In this document: positions 35,179-44,370 of the stretch, piece after piece
Position numbering within the stretch: position 1 is the stretch's first letter
Layout of the letters: each line of letters begins with the position of its first letter
From: Streptomyces rugosispiralis
GTDB taxonomy: Bacteria > Actinomycetota > Actinomycetes > Streptomycetales > Streptomycetaceae
NCBI RefSeq assembly: GCF_024505145.1
Contig: NZ_JANIAA010000001.1
Location: 124,001 to 188,000, forward strand
Reading direction: 5' to 3'
Length of the DNA: 64,000 nucleotides
Translations under genes and position numbers: made by a program
The notes under the pieces: model-generated
Databases searched by the model: none
The model's input: only the letters and a program-made list of their open reading frames with translations
What the model was told of the DNA's origin: nothing

Positions 35179-37311
35179 ATGTCCCCTGACCGTCGCGTCC
35201 GCGTCGGTATCGACGTGGGCGGCACGTTCACGGACGCCGTGGCCGTCGATGCCACGACGCTCGAACTGGTGGGCCAGGTGAAAGTGCCCACCAGCCACCG
35301 CCATGAGGACGGCGTCGCCCACGGCATCGTCCAGGCGCTCGGCCGTCTCCTCGAACAGGCCGGGCGCGCCCCGGCCGACGTCACGTTCCTGGCGCACGGC
35401 ACGACCCAGGCCACCAACGCGCTGCTGGAAGGGGACGTGGCGAAGGTCGGGCTCATCGGGATCGGCACGGGGGCGGGCGCCGTGTTCACCCGGCGCCTCG
35501 CCGCGTTCGGGAAGCTGGAGGTCGCCCCGGGCAAGCGGCTTCCGCTGGTGTACGCGCATGTGGCGGACCCGTTCGACGGCGACGCGGTGCGGGCGGCCGT
35601 GACCCGCGTGCGGCAGGAGGGCGCCGAAGTCGTCGTCGCCACCGAGCCGTTCGGGGTGGACCGGCCCGAAGGGGAGCGGGCCGTGCTCGACGTGGCGCGG
35701 TCCACGGGGCTGCCGGTGGCGGCGGCGCACGAGATCACGTCGCTGTACGGGCTGCACAAGCGGACCCGTACCGCCGTGGTGAACGCGGCGATCCTGCCGC
35801 GCATGCTGGCCACGGCCGATCTCGTCGACTCCGCCATCACCAAGGCCGGGGTCACGGCGCCGCTGATGGTGATGCGGTGCGACGGCGGTGTCATGTCACT
35901 GGACGAGATGCGGCGGCGCCCGCTGCTGACGGTCCTGTCGGGGCCGGCGGCGGGAGTGGCGGGGGCGCTGATGCGGGAGCGGATCAGCGAGGGGGTGTTC
36001 CTGGAGACGGGTGGCACCTCGACGGACATCAGTGTGGTGCGGCGCGGCAAGGTGGCGGTGCGCCATGCGACGATCCTCGGCAGGGCGTCGTACCTCAACG
36101 CCCTGGATGTGCGCACCGTCGGTGTCGGTGGCGGATCCATGGTGCGGGTCTCCGGCGGGAAGGTCACGGGCGTCGGGCCGCGCAGCGCGCATATCGCGGG
36201 GCTTCCCTACGCCTGTTTCGCCTCGCCCGGCGAACTGCGGGACGCGAAGGTCACCACGGTGCGTCCGATGGACGGCGACCCCGGCGACCATGTGGTCCTG
36301 GACGCGGCGGGCGGCCGGTTCGCCGTGACGATGACCTGTGCGGCGAACGCGCTCGGCCGGGTCCCCGAGGGTGACTTCGCGCGCTGCGACCCGGAGGTGG
36401 CGCGGGCGGCGCTCGCCCCGCTCGCCGCCGTGCTCGGCCTGGATGTGGCGGGCGCGGCGCGGGCCGTGCTGGACGCGGGGACCGCTTCGGTGCGGGCGGT
36501 CGTGGACACGATGGTCCGCGACTACCGGCTCGGCCGGGAGACCGCCGTCCTGGTGGGCGGGGGCGGCGGTGCGGCGGCCGTGACCCCGCACCTGGCGCGG
36601 GCCGCCGGTCTGGAAGGGCGCGTCGCCCGTCACCATGAGGTCATCAGCCCGATCGGGGTGGCGCTCGCGCTGGTCCGCGAGCAGGTCGAGCGGATCATCC
36701 CCGGCGCCACCCAGGAGCACATCCTCGCCGTGCGCGCCGAGGCCGAGCGGGCGGTCGTCGCGCAGGGCGCCGCGGCGGACGGGGTGGAGGTCGAGGTGAC
36801 GGTCGACCCGCAGACCAGCACCGTACGGGCCGTCGCCACCGGCGCGACCGAACTGCGCACACGGGACCGGGCGCACCGCGCCGATGACGCCGAACGGCTG
36901 CGCGCGGCCGCCACCAGCCTCAAGGCGCAGGAGACGCGGGTGAGCATCCTGGCCGGCACGGACGCGTACACGGTGTACGGCACGGAGGTGCGGCGCCGGC
37001 TGCGGGCGGGACGGCGGCCGGTGCGGGTCGTGGACGCGGACGGGGTGGTGCGGCTCGGGGTGTCCGACGCGCGGGTGCGGACGACGACCGTGGGCGCGGC
37101 CGGTGAGGTGCTCGCCTCGCTGGTGCGGGAGGCCACCTCGTACGGCGACGGCGGGGTGCGGGCGCCCGCGGTGCGCCTGCTGGTGGGCGGCCGGATCGCG
37201 GATCTGTCCGGGGTGCTCGAACCGGAGGCGCTGCTGGCGCTGGCCCGCAGCGAGTTGCGTACGCGCGCGGCCGACGAGCCGGTGGTCGCGGTCGTGGAGT
37301 CCCGGGCATGA
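35179..37311 (+). CDS. Hydantoinase A / oxoprolinase-type ATPase-fold protein
   Basis: 710 residues, start ATG 35179 with AAGGAGG. Signature segments are RVRVGIDVGGTFTDAVAVD (sugar-kinase-like phosphate loop), LAHGTTQATNALLEGDVAK, VMRCDGGVMSLDEMRRRPLL, TVLSGPAAGVAGAL and LETGGTSTDISVV. These are the HyuA/5-oxoprolinase N-terminal region, with the C-terminal acetone-carboxylase-like part shortened. HyuA subunits normally pair with a HyuB subunit; none is present here. ATP-dependent opening of a lactam or imide, or an acetophenone/acetone-carboxylase-like step, is possible. The next gene overlaps the stop as ATGA. Confidence 0.85.
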   Translation: MSPDRRVRVGIDVGGTFTDAVAVDATTLELVGQVKVPTSHRHEDGVAHGIVQALGRLLEQAGRAPADVTFLAHGTTQATNALLEGDVAKVGLIGIGTGAGAVFTRRLAAFGKLEVAPGKRLPLVYAHVADPFDGDAVRAAVTRVRQEGAEVVVATEPFGVDRPEGERAVLDVARSTGLPVAAAHEITSLYGLHKRTRTAVVNAAILPRMLATADLVDSAITKAGVTAPLMVMRCDGGVMSLDEMRRRPLLTVLSGPAAGVAGALMRERISEGVFLETGGTSTDISVVRRGKVAVRHATILGRASYLNALDVRTVGVGGGSMVRVSGGKVTGVGPRSAHIAGLPYACFASPGELRDAKVTTVRPMDGDPGDHVVLDAAGGRFAVTMTCAANALGRVPEGDFARCDPEVARAALAPLAAVLGLDVAGAARAVLDAGTASVRAVVDTMVRDYRLGRETAVLVGGGGGAAAVTPHLARAAGLEGRVARHHEVISPIGVALALVREQVERIIPGATQEHILAVRAEAERAVVAQGAAADGVEVEVTVDPQTSTVRAVATGATELRTRDRAHRADDAERLRAAATSLKAQETRVSILAGTDAYTVYGTEVRRRLRAGRRPVRVVDADGVVRLGVSDARVRTTTVGAAGEVLASLVREATSYGDGGVRAPAVRLLVGGRIADLSGVLEPEALLALARSELRTRAADEPVVAVVESRA

Positions 37312-37913
37312 GTGGCGACCACGGCCCGGACCTCGGCCGCGACCACGATCTGGACCTCGCCGTGCGGCTGCTGGCCGGGACGCCCACACACGAGGGCCGC
37401 GACCCGCTGGTCCTGCGCCGATGGGCCGGGGCGGCCGAGGAGTTCGGTCGCCGTATGACCCCCGATCCGGTGCCGGTCCGGGTGATCGAGCGGGACGGCG
37501 GACTCGCCGCCGGGCTGCTGGCCCGGTACCGGTCGCGGCCGCCGGTGGTCGAGGTGTACGTCGACACGGTCGACCGCGCCGAACGGCTCGTCGCCGAGCT
37601 CGGCTGGCGGAACTGGTTTCCCGCGGGGTCGGTGCTGGCCGCGGCCCTCGCCCATGAGCGGGCGCATGCCTGGCTCCATCACCCGCGTGTCCGGGCCGAG
37701 TTCAAGCGGGCGCTCGGCCACACCGCGCTGCGGCTCGGGCCGCGCCGTCTGTACGCGCATGTCGCGGGCGCCGACGAACTCGCCGCGCATGCCTACGCCC
37801 GCGCCGCCTGCGGCCTCGGCCGCAGCCCCCTGCTGCTCACCGAGGCGCTGGCCGCCGCAATGTCCAAAAAACCAGAGGTGCCCGAAAGCGAGACGGATCG
37901 ATGGGTGTCGTGA
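37308..37913 (+). CDS. Unknown protein with an HExxH motif
   Basis: 201 residues, ATGA-coupled to the HyuA-like gene and overlapping the transporter start by 13 bases. No family is recognised. It carries AAALAHERAHAWLHH, where HERAH (residues 116-120) is an HExxH zinc-peptidase-like motif inside a predicted helix. No downstream third ligand is obvious, so metal binding is a guess. No signal peptide or membrane helix. Its tight packing suggests a cofactor or assembly role for the neighbouring hydantoinase-like enzyme. Confidence 0.75.
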   Translation: MSGDHGPDLGRDHDLDLAVRLLAGTPTHEGRDPLVLRRWAGAAEEFGRRMTPDPVPVRVIERDGGLAAGLLARYRSRPPVVEVYVDTVDRAERLVAELGWRNWFPAGSVLAAALAHERAHAWLHHPRVRAEFKRALGHTALRLGPRRLYAHVAGADELAAHAYARAACGLGRSPLLLTEALAAAMSKKPEVPESETDRWVS

Positions 37914-39187
37914 TTCTGCTCCTCATGGCGGCGGGCGTCGCCGCCATGCTCACCCGCAGGCTGCCCACCGCGTTCGCGCTGGTGCTGCTCGCCGTGGCGA
38001 TCGCGTTCACCGCGGGCGCGCCGCTGACCGGAAAGAACAGCGTGCTCGACACGGTGCTCCAGGAGGGCGCGCCCGCGCTGGCGGCCACGATGATCGCGAT
38101 CCTGCTCGGTTCGTGGCTCGGCAAGCTCCTGGAGGAGACCGGCATCGCGGCCACCCTGGTCCGCAAGATCGTGGAATTCGGCGGTGACCGGCCGGTGTTC
38201 GTGGCGCTCGGCGTCCTCGCGGTGTCGGCCCTCGTGGGCACGGTGACGGGGTCCGCGCCCGCGGCGATGCTCGCCGGGCTCATCGGGATCCCGGCCATGA
38301 TCGCGGTGGGCATCCCGAAGGTGACGGCCGCCGGCACGATCCTCATGGGCATCGCGGTGGGTGTCCCGTTCGAGCTGCCGGTGTGGCAGTTCTTCTCCAC
38401 GGCGCTGGAACTGCCCGTGGACACCGTGCGCGGCTTCATGGTGAAGCTGTTCCCGTTCGCGCTGGTGGCGGCCGTCGCGTACGTCCTGGTGGAGTCGCGG
38501 CGGCGCGGCGTGGAGCACACCTGGTCGCTCAAGTCGCTCCAGGGCGGGCCGACGGCGCACGGCCGACGGCAGTCGCTCGGCGACGCCCCGTGGTACGCGC
38601 TGCTGACGCCGGTGGTACCGCTGGTCCTGGCCCTCGGCTTCGAACTGGCCATCATTCCCTCGCTGCTGGCGGGGGTGCTGTACGCGCTGGTGACGACGAC
38701 ACGGCCACGCGAGATGAACCGGCGGCTGCTGCGCACCCTGTACGGCGGTTTCGAGGTGGCGGCGCCCCCGATCACGCTGTTCGTGGCGATCGGCATCCTG
38801 CTCGCCGCGGTGAAGCTGCCCGGCGCGGTCGACGCCCTCGAACCGCTCGTCAAGGCCGTCAGCCCGCAGAACGCGGTGCTGTTCGTGCTGGTCTTCACGC
38901 TGCTGGTGCCGCTGTGCCTGTACCGCGGCCCGCTCAATGTCTTCGGCCTCGGCGCCGGTATCGCGGGCGTCCTCATCGCCACCGGCATCTACCCGGCCAC
39001 CGCCGTCCTCGGCATGGCCACCTCGTACAACCAGGTCTTCGGCGTCGCCGACCCGACCAGCACCCAGACCGTGTGGGCCGCCCAGTACGCGGGCGTCTCA
39101 CCGCAACAGGTGATGGTGCGGACGCTGCCGTATGTGTGGGCCGTGGCGCTCGGGGGCCTGTGTGTCACCGCCACGACCTATCTGTGA
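37901..39187 (+). CDS. Multi-pass transporter (GntP/citrate-transporter-like)
   Basis: 428 residues with about ten to twelve hydrophobic helices, beginning GVVILLLMAAGVAAMLTRRL. ALVGTVTGSAPAAMLAGLIG and GMATSYNQVFGVADPTSTQT are polar-interrupted helical-hairpin segments, as in ion-transporter-superfamily carriers for organic acids. It overlaps the preceding gene by 13 bases and precedes the secreted protein. The likely role is uptake of the acidic compound processed by the FAD and hydantoinase-like enzymes. Confidence 0.78.
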   Translation: MGVVILLLMAAGVAAMLTRRLPTAFALVLLAVAIAFTAGAPLTGKNSVLDTVLQEGAPALAATMIAILLGSWLGKLLEETGIAATLVRKIVEFGGDRPVFVALGVLAVSALVGTVTGSAPAAMLAGLIGIPAMIAVGIPKVTAAGTILMGIAVGVPFELPVWQFFSTALELPVDTVRGFMVKLFPFALVAAVAYVLVESRRRGVEHTWSLKSLQGGPTAHGRRQSLGDAPWYALLTPVVPLVLALGFELAIIPSLLAGVLYALVTTTRPREMNRRLLRTLYGGFEVAAPPITLFVAIGILLAAVKLPGAVDALEPLVKAVSPQNAVLFVLVFTLLVPLCLYRGPLNVFGLGAGIAGVLIATGIYPATAVLGMATSYNQVFGVADPTSTQTVWAAQYAGVSPQQVMVRTLPYVWAVALGGLCVTATTYL

Positions 39188-39255
39188 CCTCCTTCCAGCA
39201 CCAACCTCCGGAACAGCGATCTCCCGAACAGCAACCGACCTCTCAGGAGCCGATC

Positions 39256-40260
39256 ATGCAAGAGCCGCAGTCCGGCCCGGATCGTCGTATGTTTCTGCGC
39301 GCGACCGCCGTCACCGGCGCCGCGCTCACCCTCGGCGGCCTGTCGACGCAAGTAGCGTCGGCCGCGCCCGGGGGCTTCCCCGACTACACCTACGTACGGA
39401 CGCTGCTGACGCCGTCACAGCTGAAGTACAACCCGACGGGCGAGATCATCTTCCCGACCGTGCGCGGTGTCTACGACAAGTTGGCGTCGCCGCTCGGCCG
39501 TTACTACCTCTACTACGCACCGCACGACGCGCCCGGCGGCATCTGCCTCGCCTACGGGAACTCGCTGGAGGGCCCGTTCACGGAGTATCCGGCGAACCCG
39601 ATCGTGTCGAACAAGTGGAGCCCGCACTACTCGGTCAGCCATGTCTCCTCGCCGCATGTGCTGTGGAAGGAGGACGTCAAGGAGTTCTGGCTGTACTTCC
39701 ACGGCGAGAACACCACGACACGGCTCGCCCGCTCCAAGGACGGCGTCCACTTCACGTACGACAAGGTCGTCCTGTCCACCTCGATGATGCCGTCGGGCAC
39801 CACCGAGACCTCGTACGCCAGGGTCTTCCGGCACGACCTGCCGTCGCGCGGAGCCCACTATGTGATGCTGTTCATGCTCAACAACACCACCAACCACCGT
39901 GACATCTGCTGGGGCTGGTCCGCCGACGGCCGGAACTGGACCTTCGACCAGACCCCGCTGGTGCGCCACTCGGACGTCGGCGCGGTGAACGTCGGCGGTC
40001 CCCATCTGCTCACCCGCAACGGTTCCGCGTACGTGGTCTACAACAAGGACAAGGAGAGCGGCGGGGACCTCATGATCACCGAGGTGGGCGCGGACTTCTC
40101 GCGCCGTCGCCATCTGGGCGTCTTCTACAACTCCCGCTCCGGGCCGCCGGAGAACGGCAGGTCGGCGGCGCCGTCGTTCGGCACCGACCATGGAGTGCCG
40201 TACATGATCTTCGAGGCGGGGGAACGGCTCCAGGGCTCGATCGCGGTGGCACGAGGGTAG
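39256..40260 (+). CDS. Tat-secreted five-bladed beta-propeller (GH43/GH32-like) protein
   Basis: 334 residues from ATG 39256. DRRMFLRATAVTGAALTLGG is a Tat signal with cleavage near VASAAPG. The body has propeller repeats (GRYYLYYAPHDAPGG, FWLYFHGENTTTRLARSKDG, DICWGWSADGRNWTF, SAYVVYNKDKESGGD) like the GH43/GH32/GH117 clan. A canonical Asp/Asp/Glu triad could not be assigned, so activity is uncertain. It ends the LacI-associated group and probably acts outside the cell on the polymer or glycoside that feeds it. Confidence 0.75.
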   Translation: MQEPQSGPDRRMFLRATAVTGAALTLGGLSTQVASAAPGGFPDYTYVRTLLTPSQLKYNPTGEIIFPTVRGVYDKLASPLGRYYLYYAPHDAPGGICLAYGNSLEGPFTEYPANPIVSNKWSPHYSVSHVSSPHVLWKEDVKEFWLYFHGENTTTRLARSKDGVHFTYDKVVLSTSMMPSGTTETSYARVFRHDLPSRGAHYVMLFMLNNTTNHRDICWGWSADGRNWTFDQTPLVRHSDVGAVNVGGPHLLTRNGSAYVVYNKDKESGGDLMITEVGADFSRRRHLGVFYNSRSGPPENGRSAAPSFGTDHGVPYMIFEAGERLQGSIAVARG

Positions 40261-40278
40261 TCGCAGCCCACGTCACGT

Positions 40279-40317
40279 CTGTGCGCTGTCCCGCCCGGTT
40301 CGCCGGACAGCGCACAG
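40279..40317 (+). terminator. 13-base-pair hairpin
   Basis: CTGTGCGCTGTCC (40279-40291) pairs perfectly with GGACAGCGCACAG (40305-40317) around a 13-base loop. It lies 18 bases after the propeller gene stop and downstream of the convergent LysR gene. Confidence 0.78.
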
Positions 40318-40364
40318 CCTCGACGGCGATCCGGCCGGATGGCCTTCCGGCCCCTCCTCGGCCG

Positions 40365-41303
40365 TCAGTGGTTGGGCCGTGTCCATTCCGGTACCCAGGT
40401 GCCGCTGTCGGGGCGGCCGGGGTACGCGGCGGTGAGATGGCGGCGCAGGGTGGCCAGGGAGGGGTGCGGGTTGCGGGTGCGCCAGATCAGCGAGTGGGGG
40501 TAGAGCGGGGTGGGGTCTTCGAGGGGGATACGGCGCAGATCGTGGCCGGCCGGCCACACCAGGGGGGTCTGTTCGCTGATGAAGGTGGCCAGTGTCGTGG
40601 AGCCGGCGATGGTGTCGAGCAGGGCCTCGATGCCGAAGTCCGGGCCGACCGAGTCGATGATGATGCCGAAGGTGGCGGCGAGTTCCTCGTAGTAGGCGGC
40701 CCACTCGGTGCCGGGCAGGTTGCCGGGCATCCAGATCCGTCGTCCGGCGAGTTGGGCGGGAGCGAGCGCGGGGGCGTTCGCGAACTCGTGTCGTGGTCCG
40801 GTGAACAGGTGCAGTGGTTCGTCGAAGACGGAAGTGGCCGCCACCCCACGGGGCAACGCCCGGCCTGGCTTGGTCACGGCGCGGAACGTCGCGTCGATGG
40901 TCCCGTCCCGGACGGCGGCGACGGCCGTATCGGAGTCGAACAGCGTCACGACGTCCAGCTCGATCTCGGGGTGGGCGCGATGGAAGCCGCGCAGCAGCCC
41001 CGCCAGGGAGAGCTGGCGGCCGATCACGTCGACGCGCAGCGCCCGATGGCCCGGCCGCACGGACGCGACGGCGCACTCGGCGGAGTGGAGGAAGGTCCGG
41101 GCATGGGGCAGGAACGCCTGTCCGTCGATGGTGAGCCGCGCTCCACGGGCGTCACGGGTGAAGAGCTGGACACCGAGCTCCTTCTCCAGCGCGGCGACGC
41201 GCTTGGACACGGCCTGCGGCGTGATCGACAGACCGGCGGCGGCCTCCTGGAACTGTCCAGCGTCCGCGACGGCGACGAAGGTGCGCACGGCCATGACGTC
41301 CAT
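40365..41303 (-). CDS. LysR-family regulator
   Basis: 312 residues. The N-terminal HTH (VRTFVAVADAGQFQEAAAGL, SITPQAVSKRVAALEKELGV) and the substrate-binding domain (LRVDVIGRQLSLAGLLRGFH, LHLFTGPRHEFANAPALAPA) are typical. Divergent, with a gap of 176 bases, from a hexapeptide acetyltransferase gene, the conventional target position for a LysR activator. The effector is unknown. Confidence 0.9.
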   Translation of the reverse strand: MDVMAVRTFVAVADAGQFQEAAAGLSITPQAVSKRVAALEKELGVQLFTRDARGARLTIDGQAFLPHARTFLHSAECAVASVRPGHRALRVDVIGRQLSLAGLLRGFHRAHPEIELDVVTLFDSDTAVAAVRDGTIDATFRAVTKPGRALPRGVAATSVFDEPLHLFTGPRHEFANAPALAPAQLAGRRIWMPGNLPGTEWAAYYEELAATFGIIIDSVGPDFGIEALLDTIAGSTTLATFISEQTPLVWPAGHDLRRIPLEDPTPLYPHSLIWRTRNPHPSLATLRRHLTAAYPGRPDSGTWVPEWTRPNH

Positions 41304-41479
41304 GCACTCATCCTATGCGGACAACCAAGTGTTGATCCTGACTGCCGTGATCGTTGTTTGATCCGGGCGTACTGGGATCGCTTTGATGGCTCTGGCCAAC
41401 CTCTGGTTGATCGACTGTCGTAGCCGACGGATGCCATCCGACGGCTACGGTCCGCACACCACCATCGTGAGGAATCCTC

Positions 41480-42028
41480 ATGCCCGATGAAGACCGTCTC
41501 TACGTCCGCACCGCCGAGTTCGCCCGGGTGGCCGAGCGGATCGAGCACGTGACCACGCTCACGTCACGGCTCAACGTCCTGCCCTTCGACGACAAGGCCG
41601 CCCGCGCGGCCCTGCTGTCGGAGATCGTCGGCAAGCCCGTCCCCGACTCCGTCACCGTCTATCCGCCCTTCTACACCGACCACGGGTTCGGCATCGACTT
41701 CGGCGAGCACGTCTTCGTCAACCAGGGCTGCACCTTCTTGGACCAGGGCGGCATCCATCTGGGCGACGGCGTCCTGATCGGTCCGAAGACCAATCTCATC
41801 TCTTCCGACCACCCTCTCCCGGCCGCCGAGCGGAGCGAATTCATCACCCGGGCACCGATCACGATCGAAGCCGGCGCATGGCTCGGCGCGACAGTGACGG
41901 TTCTTCCCGGTGTCACGATCGGACGCGGTGCCGTGGTCGGCGCCGGAGCCGTCGTCACGAAGGACGTTCCGCCCAACACCCTGGTGACCGGATCGGCCGC
42001 GTTCGCCCGCAAACACTGGAACGACTGA
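41480..42028 (+). CDS. Hexapeptide-repeat O-acetyltransferase (maltose/galactoside type)
   Basis: 182 residues with left-handed beta-helix repeats (GIHLGDGVLIGPKTNLIS, ITIEAGAWLGATVTVLPGVT, IGRGAVVGAGAVVTKDVPPN). The catalytic His lies in SSDHPLPAAERSEF, as in LacA/Maa enzymes, which move acetyl from acetyl-CoA to sugar hydroxyls as trimers. Divergent from the LysR gene; a weak GC hairpin follows the stop. Confidence 0.87.
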   Translation: MPDEDRLYVRTAEFARVAERIEHVTTLTSRLNVLPFDDKAARAALLSEIVGKPVPDSVTVYPPFYTDHGFGIDFGEHVFVNQGCTFLDQGGIHLGDGVLIGPKTNLISSDHPLPAAERSEFITRAPITIEAGAWLGATVTVLPGVTIGRGAVVGAGAVVTKDVPPNTLVTGSAAFARKHWND

Positions 42029-42158
42029 GCCCAGGGGCCGGCGGCCCTGGTGCGTTCCCGGGCCCTCCATGAGCCGGTGACCGCCGGGGTGGAGTGCCGC
42101 CCGCCGCCGGAGGGGCCGAGCGACAGCGGCGGACGACCGCGTCGAGCGCGATGTTCCC

Positions 42159-43235
42159 CTATCCGTGCCCGGCCGTGGTGCCGCGCACGACGAGGCGCGG
42201 GGTGAGGACGACCTCGCGGGGCTCGGCGCGGTCCTGGTCGAGGCGTTCCACGGCGGCGGTCACCGCGTGCCGGGCCTGTTCCCGGGCGCTCTGGCTGACG
42301 GTGGTCAGGTTGAAGCAGCTCAGCCGGGAGAGCGTGTCGTCGTCGTAGCCGGCCACGGACACCTCGCCCGGGACGGCGACTCCGGCACGCGCGAGGGCGG
42401 CCAGGACGCCGATGGCGCACTGGTCGTTGTACGCGACCACCGCGGTGGGCAGTCGGCCGCCGTCGAGGAGGTGGCGGGCGGCGCGTTCGCCGGCCGCTTC
42501 GGTGTGGTCTCCGGCGAGCACCCGGATGTGGTCGCCGAGGCCGTGGCGGCGCATGGCGGTGCGGTAGCCACGGCGCCGGTCGGTGGCGATGACACCCTTC
42601 CCGCCGTCCACGTAGACGATCTCGCGATGACCGAGTCCGGCCAGGTGATCGATGGTCTGACGCACGCCGTCGTCGTCAGCGGTGCGTACCACGTCCAGGG
42701 CGGTGTCCGCGATCCGGCGGCCGACGACGATCACGGGGGCCTTGTTGTCGAGCACGGCGAGCGCGTCCGCGGGCGCGGTGGGGCCGAGCAGGATCAGCGC
42801 CTCGCTGCGGAAGGCCAGCAGGGTGTCCACCGCGGTCCGTTCGTCGCGGGTGCGGGTGAGGGTGCTCAGGACCAGGTCGTAGCCGACCTCCTCGGCCGCG
42901 GTGTGCAGGTGCTCCACCAGTTCGGCGTGAAAGGGGCTGCGGATGTCGATCATGACGCCGAGCAGGCGGCTGCGTCTGCTGGCCAGTGTGCTGGCGGTGC
43001 GGTCCGCCTGGTAGCCGAGGTCGGCGGCCGCCTTCAGGACGCGCTGCCGGGTCCGTTCGCTCGGGCCTGGCACACCCCGCAGCACCAGGGAGACCGATGC
43101 CGTGGACAGGCCCACCCGCGCGGCCACGTCCTCCAGCCTGGGGCGCTTGGGCGCGCCGCTCTGGTGACGCCCGGAACCACCGTCCTCCACCTGTGCCTCC
43201 CCGGCGCGAATCTCCTGGTGCAACACCCTTGACAC
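42159..43235 (-). CDS. LacI-family regulator
   Basis: 358 residues. The HTH is PRLEDVAARVGLSTASVSLV and the hinge ADRTASTLASRRSRLLGVMI. The sugar-binding domain includes HLAGLGHREIVYVDGGKGVI and SVAGYDDDTLSRLSCFNLTT. An N-terminal extension of about 30 residues precedes the HTH, so translation might begin later. Divergent from the isomerase/dehydrogenase operon; the palindrome TTAAAGCGCTTTAA between them is a standard LacI-family site. Likely a repressor of that operon. Confidence 0.9.
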   Translation of the reverse strand: MSRVLHQEIRAGEAQVEDGGSGRHQSGAPKRPRLEDVAARVGLSTASVSLVLRGVPGPSERTRQRVLKAAADLGYQADRTASTLASRRSRLLGVMIDIRSPFHAELVEHLHTAAEEVGYDLVLSTLTRTRDERTAVDTLLAFRSEALILLGPTAPADALAVLDNKAPVIVVGRRIADTALDVVRTADDDGVRQTIDHLAGLGHREIVYVDGGKGVIATDRRRGYRTAMRRHGLGDHIRVLAGDHTEAAGERAARHLLDGGRLPTAVVAYNDQCAIGVLAALARAGVAVPGEVSVAGYDDDTLSRLSCFNLTTVSQSAREQARHAVTAAVERLDQDRAEPREVVLTPRLVVRGTTAGHG

Positions 43236-43280
43236 CCTCGTGCGACACGGCCGATAGTACCAGGACTTAAAGCGCTTTAA
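43229..43280 (+). promoter_or_regulatory. Promoter and LacI operator of the sugar-oxidation operon
   Basis: TTGACA (43229-43234) and GATAGT (43253-43258), 18 bases apart, form a good sigma-70 promoter on the plus strand. The perfect palindrome TTAAAGCGCTTTAA (43267-43280), with the central CG of LacI-family operators, sits over the expected start of transcription. Confidence 0.75.
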
Positions 43281-43402
43281 ATTGTCCTGTCGTTCCTACA
43301 AAGGCTGCGTCGATCGGCCGTCTCCGCCGCGGCCACCCCGGCCCTCGGGGCTGCTCCAGCGGCTCGGGCGCGCCATGTTCCCCCGACCCGAAGGGATTCC
43401 CC

Positions 43403-44260
43403 ATGAGGATCGCCCTCGACCCGTTTATGATCCGCGACGTTCCGCTCCTCGAACTGCCGTCGGTGGTGGCCGAGTTGGGCTATGAGTGGATCGAACTCTC
43501 CCCCCGGGAGGACTTCATCCCCTTCTTCCGCCACCCCCGTGTCGACGACGCCACCGTGAGGAAGTTCCGCAAGGCGCTGGACACGGCCGGAGTGGGCGTC
43601 TCGTCCCTGCTGCCCCTGTTCCGCTGGTCCGGCCCGGACGAGGACGCACGGCAGGCCGCCGTCCGGTACTGGAAGCGCTCGATCCAGATCTGTGCGGACC
43701 TCGGAGTGGACAGCATGATCTCGGAGTTCAACGGCCGCCCCGAGGACCCGGACCGCAGCGAGGCGCAGTTCTGGCGCTCGATGGAGGAACTGCTCCCGGT
43801 GTTCGAGCGCGAGGGCATCAAGCTCGCGCTGGAACCCCACCCGGACGACTTCATCGAGAACGGCTACGACGCGATCAACCTGATCCGCGGCATCAACCAC
43901 TCCCACGTCGGCTTCCTCTACTGCGCCCCGCACACCTTCCACATCGGCGCCGACGCGCCCGGCATCATCGAGTACGCGGGCGACCTCCTCACCCATGTCC
44001 ACCTCGCGGACGCCTTCGACCACACCGCGTCCTCGGGCAACCGCTACATCCTCAACCCGCCGGGCACCCCGGCCCGGATCCATCAGCACCTCGACATCGG
44101 CCAGGGCGAGGTGGACTTCGACGAGCTCTTCCGCGAACTGCGGGCACACGGCTTCGCCGGCACCCTCACCGCCTGCGTCTTCGCCTGGGAGGAACGGGCC
44201 AGGGAGTCCTCCGCCTTCATGCGGAAGAAGATCGACGAATATCTGGGCGCCCATTCCTGA
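43403..44260 (+). CDS. TIM-barrel sugar isomerase/epimerase-like enzyme
   Basis: 285 residues of the xylose-isomerase-like TIM-barrel superfamily. ELGYEWIELSPREDFIPFFR opens the barrel. Metal-ligand-like positions occur in IKLALEPHPDDF (Glu), THVHLADAF (His, Asp) and the final IGQGEVDFDELFRELRAHGF. Similar proteins act as inosose dehydratases, tagatose/psicose epimerases or 3-keto-sugar isomerases/lyases. First gene of a LacI-controlled operon with a dehydrogenase and a second barrel enzyme. Confidence 0.83.
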   Translation: MRIALDPFMIRDVPLLELPSVVAELGYEWIELSPREDFIPFFRHPRVDDATVRKFRKALDTAGVGVSSLLPLFRWSGPDEDARQAAVRYWKRSIQICADLGVDSMISEFNGRPEDPDRSEAQFWRSMEELLPVFEREGIKLALEPHPDDFIENGYDAINLIRGINHSHVGFLYCAPHTFHIGADAPGIIEYAGDLLTHVHLADAFDHTASSGNRYILNPPGTPARIHQHLDIGQGEVDFDELFRELRAHGFAGTLTACVFAWEERARESSAFMRKKIDEYLGAHS

Positions 44261-44370
44261 CCGGCCGCGCCCCCGTCGCCCCACGCCCGTATCAACCGGC
44301 AGGAGGTGGCCATGGCTGTCGTCGACCTCCGGTTCCCGTTCTCTTTCCCTCGTTTCGAAAGGCATTCGCC

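Noticed and set aside
35896..37389. 497-codon minus-strand ORF
   Set aside because: Antisense to the hydantoinase-like gene; His/Arg-rich low-information sequence.
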